From contig NWUY0304107224.1 in assembly GCA_004151065.3 (NCBI GenBank), forward strand, positions 1-10,376: DNA of 10,376 nt, written 5' to 3'. A program made the position numbers and the translations under genes. Numbering within the stretch: position 1 is the stretch's first letter; each line of letters starts with the position of its first letter. Positions 7,849 to 10,376 of this stretch are shown in pieces. The stretch comes from Larix sibirica. Taxonomy: Eukaryota; Streptophyta; Pinopsida; Pinales; Pinaceae. Below the pieces are notes generated by a model. It was not told where the DNA came from and searched no databases. It saw only the letters and a list, made by a program, of their open reading frames with translations.

Positions 7849-7953
7849 TGTAGATGACTGTTGTAGGAAACAAAACCCTCTTCAATAAACTATAGATGAC
7901 TGTGGGATTTGACAACAATCTTTGGGAAAGGAAAGACTTCCTGTAGATGACTG
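7849..7953. repeat. Three spaced copies of T(G/A)TAGATGACTG
   Basis: The 12-mer occurs at 7849-7860, 7891-7902 and 7942-7953; the outer two are identical and the middle differs at one base. Start-to-start spacings are 42 and 51 bases. The intervening DNA does not align well, so this is a motif repeat rather than a clean tandem array. Confidence 0.8.
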
Positions 7954-8416
7954 TTATAGACAACAATTCCTCCTCTAATCAGATATAGGTAAATATGTGT
8001 ATTAATAGTTGTCCTTAGATGGATAAAAACATCCCACCAAAGAATACCTCCTAATATAAATACACACAGTAATACTTGAAAACCTTACAATACAAGAACA
8101 AACAATTTCAACAAAGATAAATAGATTGCTATGCTTAAACAAAGAAAACACAGAAATGATCTATCCACTTGGCATTTGAATCAGCCTCCCTATGGCCAAA
8201 AAAATTCTAAAATTCTTGGTTTAAAGTAACAATGTTTTTGGACCTATTCTCAGTATACTTCATCAACTTATTTTCAGTTATCCAAGCATTGTCTGAATTT
8301 GGTAAGCCTTTTCACTCGGCTGAATAGAGTTTTCAACTTAGTTCCTGTATAGTTGTCAACTAAGTGTCTGTGAGCTATTCAATTTCTTCCATTTTCTTCT
8401 TTGTTAGATTCTTCAT
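7954..8416. other. No gene identified; possible LTR-side of the gypsy relic
   Basis: On the minus strand this is the sequence beyond the Ty3/gypsy polyprotein stop, where a polypurine tract and 3' LTR would lie. A purine-rich run (GAAGAAAATGGAAGAAATTG on the minus strand, near 8382-8401) fits the tract position, but I could not define LTR ends. An 8-base inverted repeat (ACTTAGTT/AACTAAGT, 8336-8343 and 8358-8365) is present. Confidence 0.35.
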
Positions 8417-8629
8417 TCAGTGCATCTTCTCCACGGGTATGACATAATCACTATTTTCCCAAGCATGATATGTATAAGTGGCTAAAGCATTGAATATTCG
8501 ACTGATTTCCAAATCCCTTGTCAGGGAAATAACATATGCATTGTCACTTATTTGCTTCACACTTTTGTAGGGCTCAACCATTTTTTGCTTCAACTTGTTG
8601 CAGATACTATCATGATGAGACTTGGTCAA
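8417..8629 (-). mobile_element. Ty3/gypsy retrotransposon polyprotein, C-terminal remnant
   Basis: The 70-codon frame contains NKLKQKMVEPYKSVKQISDN then AYVISL and ISRIFNALATYTYH. This matches the end of plant Ty3/gypsy pol, after the integrase core: NKLk.KKiGPykilkkinDNAYvieLP..l.IS.iFNvaDLy.YH. The order and spacing of NKLK, DNAY, IS.(I/T)FN and YH are all kept. Changes such as VEPYK for iGPYK and ALAT for VADL show decay. The start shown is the limit of the open frame (a TTG codon), not a real initiation site. Reverse transcriptase, RNase H and the integrase core are not seen in the window, so the copy is truncated. Confidence 0.75.
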
Positions 8630-8716
8630 TATTGCACTATAAGTGTTTTGTATTTTTATATTTATACTTCCTATATACCTCAGCCACTGATTGTAAATAT
8701 ATTCATAAAATGTTTC

Positions 8717-8935
8717 TCACCTCCCAAGTTTAACCTCTTGAGTAACATCCTTACCGAAAAATGCATATTGTGATGCATAAAACCGGTCAACAAGGGAACA
8801 TTCTTCTGCTAAATTTTTTAAATCCTTCGATTCCTATATTGTGTAAGACAATTGAGTTCCTTTGACATCTTCAAAGTCATCAATCTTGATTGATTTTATC
8901 TTAGAATAACTATGTATATCTGTAGTAACTGCTAC
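8717..8935 (-). pseudogene. Coding-like relic upstream of the gypsy tail, one internal stop
   Basis: A minus-strand frame is open for 73 codons except for one TAG at codon 34. Before the stop it includes KIDDFEDVKGTQLSY; after it, LKNLAEECSLVDRFYASQY and FFGKDVTQEVKLG. The composition is protein-like. It lies on the same strand and just 5' of the Ty3/gypsy remnant, which suggests a part of the same element, but I cannot match it to a pol or gag domain. It may instead be an unrelated relic or chance. Confidence 0.3.
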
Positions 8936-9701
8936 TCAGCCTCACTTAACCTATCCTTAAACATTTAAATGCTTAAAATCCCAATCTAATAGCTTCTTAC
9001 CAAATATTCCATAAATAAATCTCAAATTCCTGTATCCTGTCAGATGCAAAAATACTAAACAAAAAATAATGAAAAATGCTCCCTTAAAACTTTTACAAGT
9101 ACTAGAATCTATCCTATGGAAACACAATACAATATTATACAACAATGAAAACATGTATGTATATCCCACAAATAAACAAAAAATATATTTGGAGGAGTCG
9201 AGAACCTGCATGCTACACTAAAATGAAAAATATTTTGAATCTTCCATCACACAGAGCTCTTTACCTTAATAAAAATCCCGAATCTTGCTCGGTTTGAACC
9301 TCGAAAATACAGCTTCCAAAATATGAGGGGAAGAAATAAAGAAGAAACAAATTATCCCCAGAAATTAGTCTTGACACCTACGAATTCCAAAAATTATAAC
9401 AAAAAGATGTCAAAACCTCCGCCCCCAAAAACAATTATTACCAAACTTTTCTCTGATTCGAACTCGAGACTTGGAGTTTCTAATAATATGCAAAACCTGG
9501 TTGTGGAACAAAGAATAAAAACTTTATGCGGACTCTGAACCTCAGAACGTTGAAATAGATAGATGGCTCCAATAAATATGAGGCGATTTGGATTGCAATT
9601 GTAATAGATTGTGGAACTTTTGATCTGACTAGGGTTTTTGGAATCCCTCCCCGCAACATTGAAAGTATGATATTGAATTTTACCTGTATCTTTTCGTTTC
9701 A
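8936..9701. other. No gene identified
   Basis: Minus-strand frames at 8957-9211 and 9394-9732 are open but lack any recognisable motif. The stretch contains GTTCGAATC (minus strand, near 9456-9464), a perfect box B core, but no convincing box A. The minus strand has a telo-box-like AAACCCTA at about 9632-9639. No firm feature results. Confidence 0.4.
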
Positions 9702-9776
9702 TTAACAATCCATGATCTCTGCATGGCCCCATTTCTCACGTCGGTCTACTTTGTTTCCAACAACATTCTTTTTCAT
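9702..9776 (-). other. Short frame with an NKVD motif (possible small-GTPase trace)
   Basis: A 24-residue frame from an ATG to TAA contains VVGNKVDRRE. Rab-type GTPases have (L/V)VGNK(S/V)D as the guanine-specificity (G4) box. The rest of the peptide (KWGHAEIMDC) does not follow the family well, and none of the other GTPase boxes was found nearby. A seven-residue match may be coincidence. Confidence 0.15.
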
Positions 9777-10130
9777 AGGGTTTCCTATGAATACTGATCA
9801 ACAATCAAGATGATTCATTTTAGATTCAAATGGCATTGGACTTTACACATTTAATTAAAACTTTGCAAACATTTAATTTTTATTACAAAGATTAAAATCA
9901 GATTTATATCCATATATTTAACTAAAATAAAAAATACGGTCATCCTTTGATTCCTTAAAAAACCAATAACATAATAAAAAAATATCAAACATATTTGGAC
10001 AAATAAAAATATGGTCATCACAAGCAAACATTTACAATAAATTAATGCCCAATATCATATGGAATTGGAAAATTTCAAATTATGGAAGGAAGAAAATGTT
10101 AACCGAGAAAGGCACATGGAAGGGGGTGAG
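9777..10130. other. A/T-rich spacer, no gene seen
   Basis: A-rich DNA with stops in all frames; no repeats or element ends identified. Confidence 0.6.
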
Positions 10131-10135
10131 TAGTA

Positions 10136-10319
10136 AAAAGGGGTATAGGATAAGGCCTTTTCATTTATAATTTATTGTCTCCTTTATGTTTTAATGAAAC
10201 TTTTGGAGACATAGGAAATAAGGGTATATGGCTACGCCATAAATGGGGGGCTTATTTAAAAGGGATGCTCATAACATGTAGAATGGGTAAAAGGGATAGA
10301 GGTCAATTAATTAAAAGGG
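10136..10319 (+). repeat. Cluster of AAAAGGG-type motifs
   Basis: AAAAGGG or a close variant occurs at about 10137-10143, 10217-10223 (AATAAGGG form), 10258-10264, 10289-10295 and 10313-10319. TATGGC/GCCATA forms a 6-base hairpin with a 3-base loop at 10227-10241. Spacing is irregular, so this is not a tandem array. The window edge hides how far it continues. Confidence 0.55.
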
Positions 10320-10334
10320 TCCCCTTTTAATTAA
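10307..10334. repeat. 28-base palindrome with 13-base perfect arms
   Basis: TTAATTAAAAGGG (10307-10319) and its exact complement (10322-10334) flank a 2-base spacer. Each outer end is the self-complementary TTAATTAA. It may be the inner or terminal part of a transposon end, a protein-binding dyad, or a product of local inversion. No second copy is visible in the window. Confidence 0.9.
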
Positions 10335-10376
10335 GGTGGGAAAGAGATTGTTGTATATTTCTAAAATTATAATCAT

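Noticed and set aside
9001-9036. Possible 36-base micro-exon on the minus strand (CATCTGACAG before, GTAAGAAG after)
   Set aside because: Both splice-like signals are good, but no flanking exons or recognised peptide; such pairs are expected by chance in a window this size.
9283-9299. GCTCGGTTTGAACCTCG, resembling a box B
   Set aside because: The arms do not pair as a T-stem and no box A is present on either strand.
9394-9732. 112-codon minus-strand frame
   Set aside because: No family resemblance; another minus frame is open over much of the same stretch, so openness is not informative.

Overview
The window reads as intergenic or intronic DNA from a land plant with a large, repeat-rich nuclear genome. 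It is AT-rich, has no long intact gene, no bacterial gene layout and no ribosome binding sites. What can be recognised is the debris of plant families: an NPH3 (phototropic-response) domain, a universal stress protein (USP) and a Ty3/gypsy polyprotein tail. A seed plant, possibly a gymnosperm, would fit the density of decayed copies, but nothing here fixes the species. All family calls come from reading translations by eye.

Layout: 1-840 is moderately GC-rich and contains one candidate exon (340-454, +) with good splice signals but no recognised product. 841-2300 is T-rich, intron-like sequence with one weak tRNA-like (SINE-head) pattern near 1849-1898. 2310-2915 is a cluster of local duplications (periods 38, 60 and 79 bases) around a 60-base foldback at 2478-2537. 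3306-3379 resembles an eroded tRNA-derived SINE head. 3551-3715 is a short minisatellite whose unit spacings (42, 48, 45) are all multiples of three, inside a 63-codon open frame.

4343-4895 (-) holds two exon-like pieces of a USP gene, with a damaged nucleotide-binding motif and a GC splice donor. 5405-5469 is a 34-base tandem duplication at the head of an unidentified broken coding relic (5470-5715, +). 5930-6331 (+) is an NPH3-domain pseudogene with three frame breaks. 6340-8400 has no recognised gene, only short open frames and a thrice-repeated 12-mer. 8417-8935 (-) is a decayed Ty3/gypsy polyprotein end plus a neighbouring frame that may belong to it. 8936-10130 is A/T-rich with nothing firm. 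10136-10334 carries repeated AAAAGGG motifs and ends in a 28-base near-perfect palindrome.

The genes do not form a working unit. USP and NPH3 relics lie in opposite orientations and both are broken, so the window is best seen as a graveyard of gene and transposon copies shaped by small tandem duplications.
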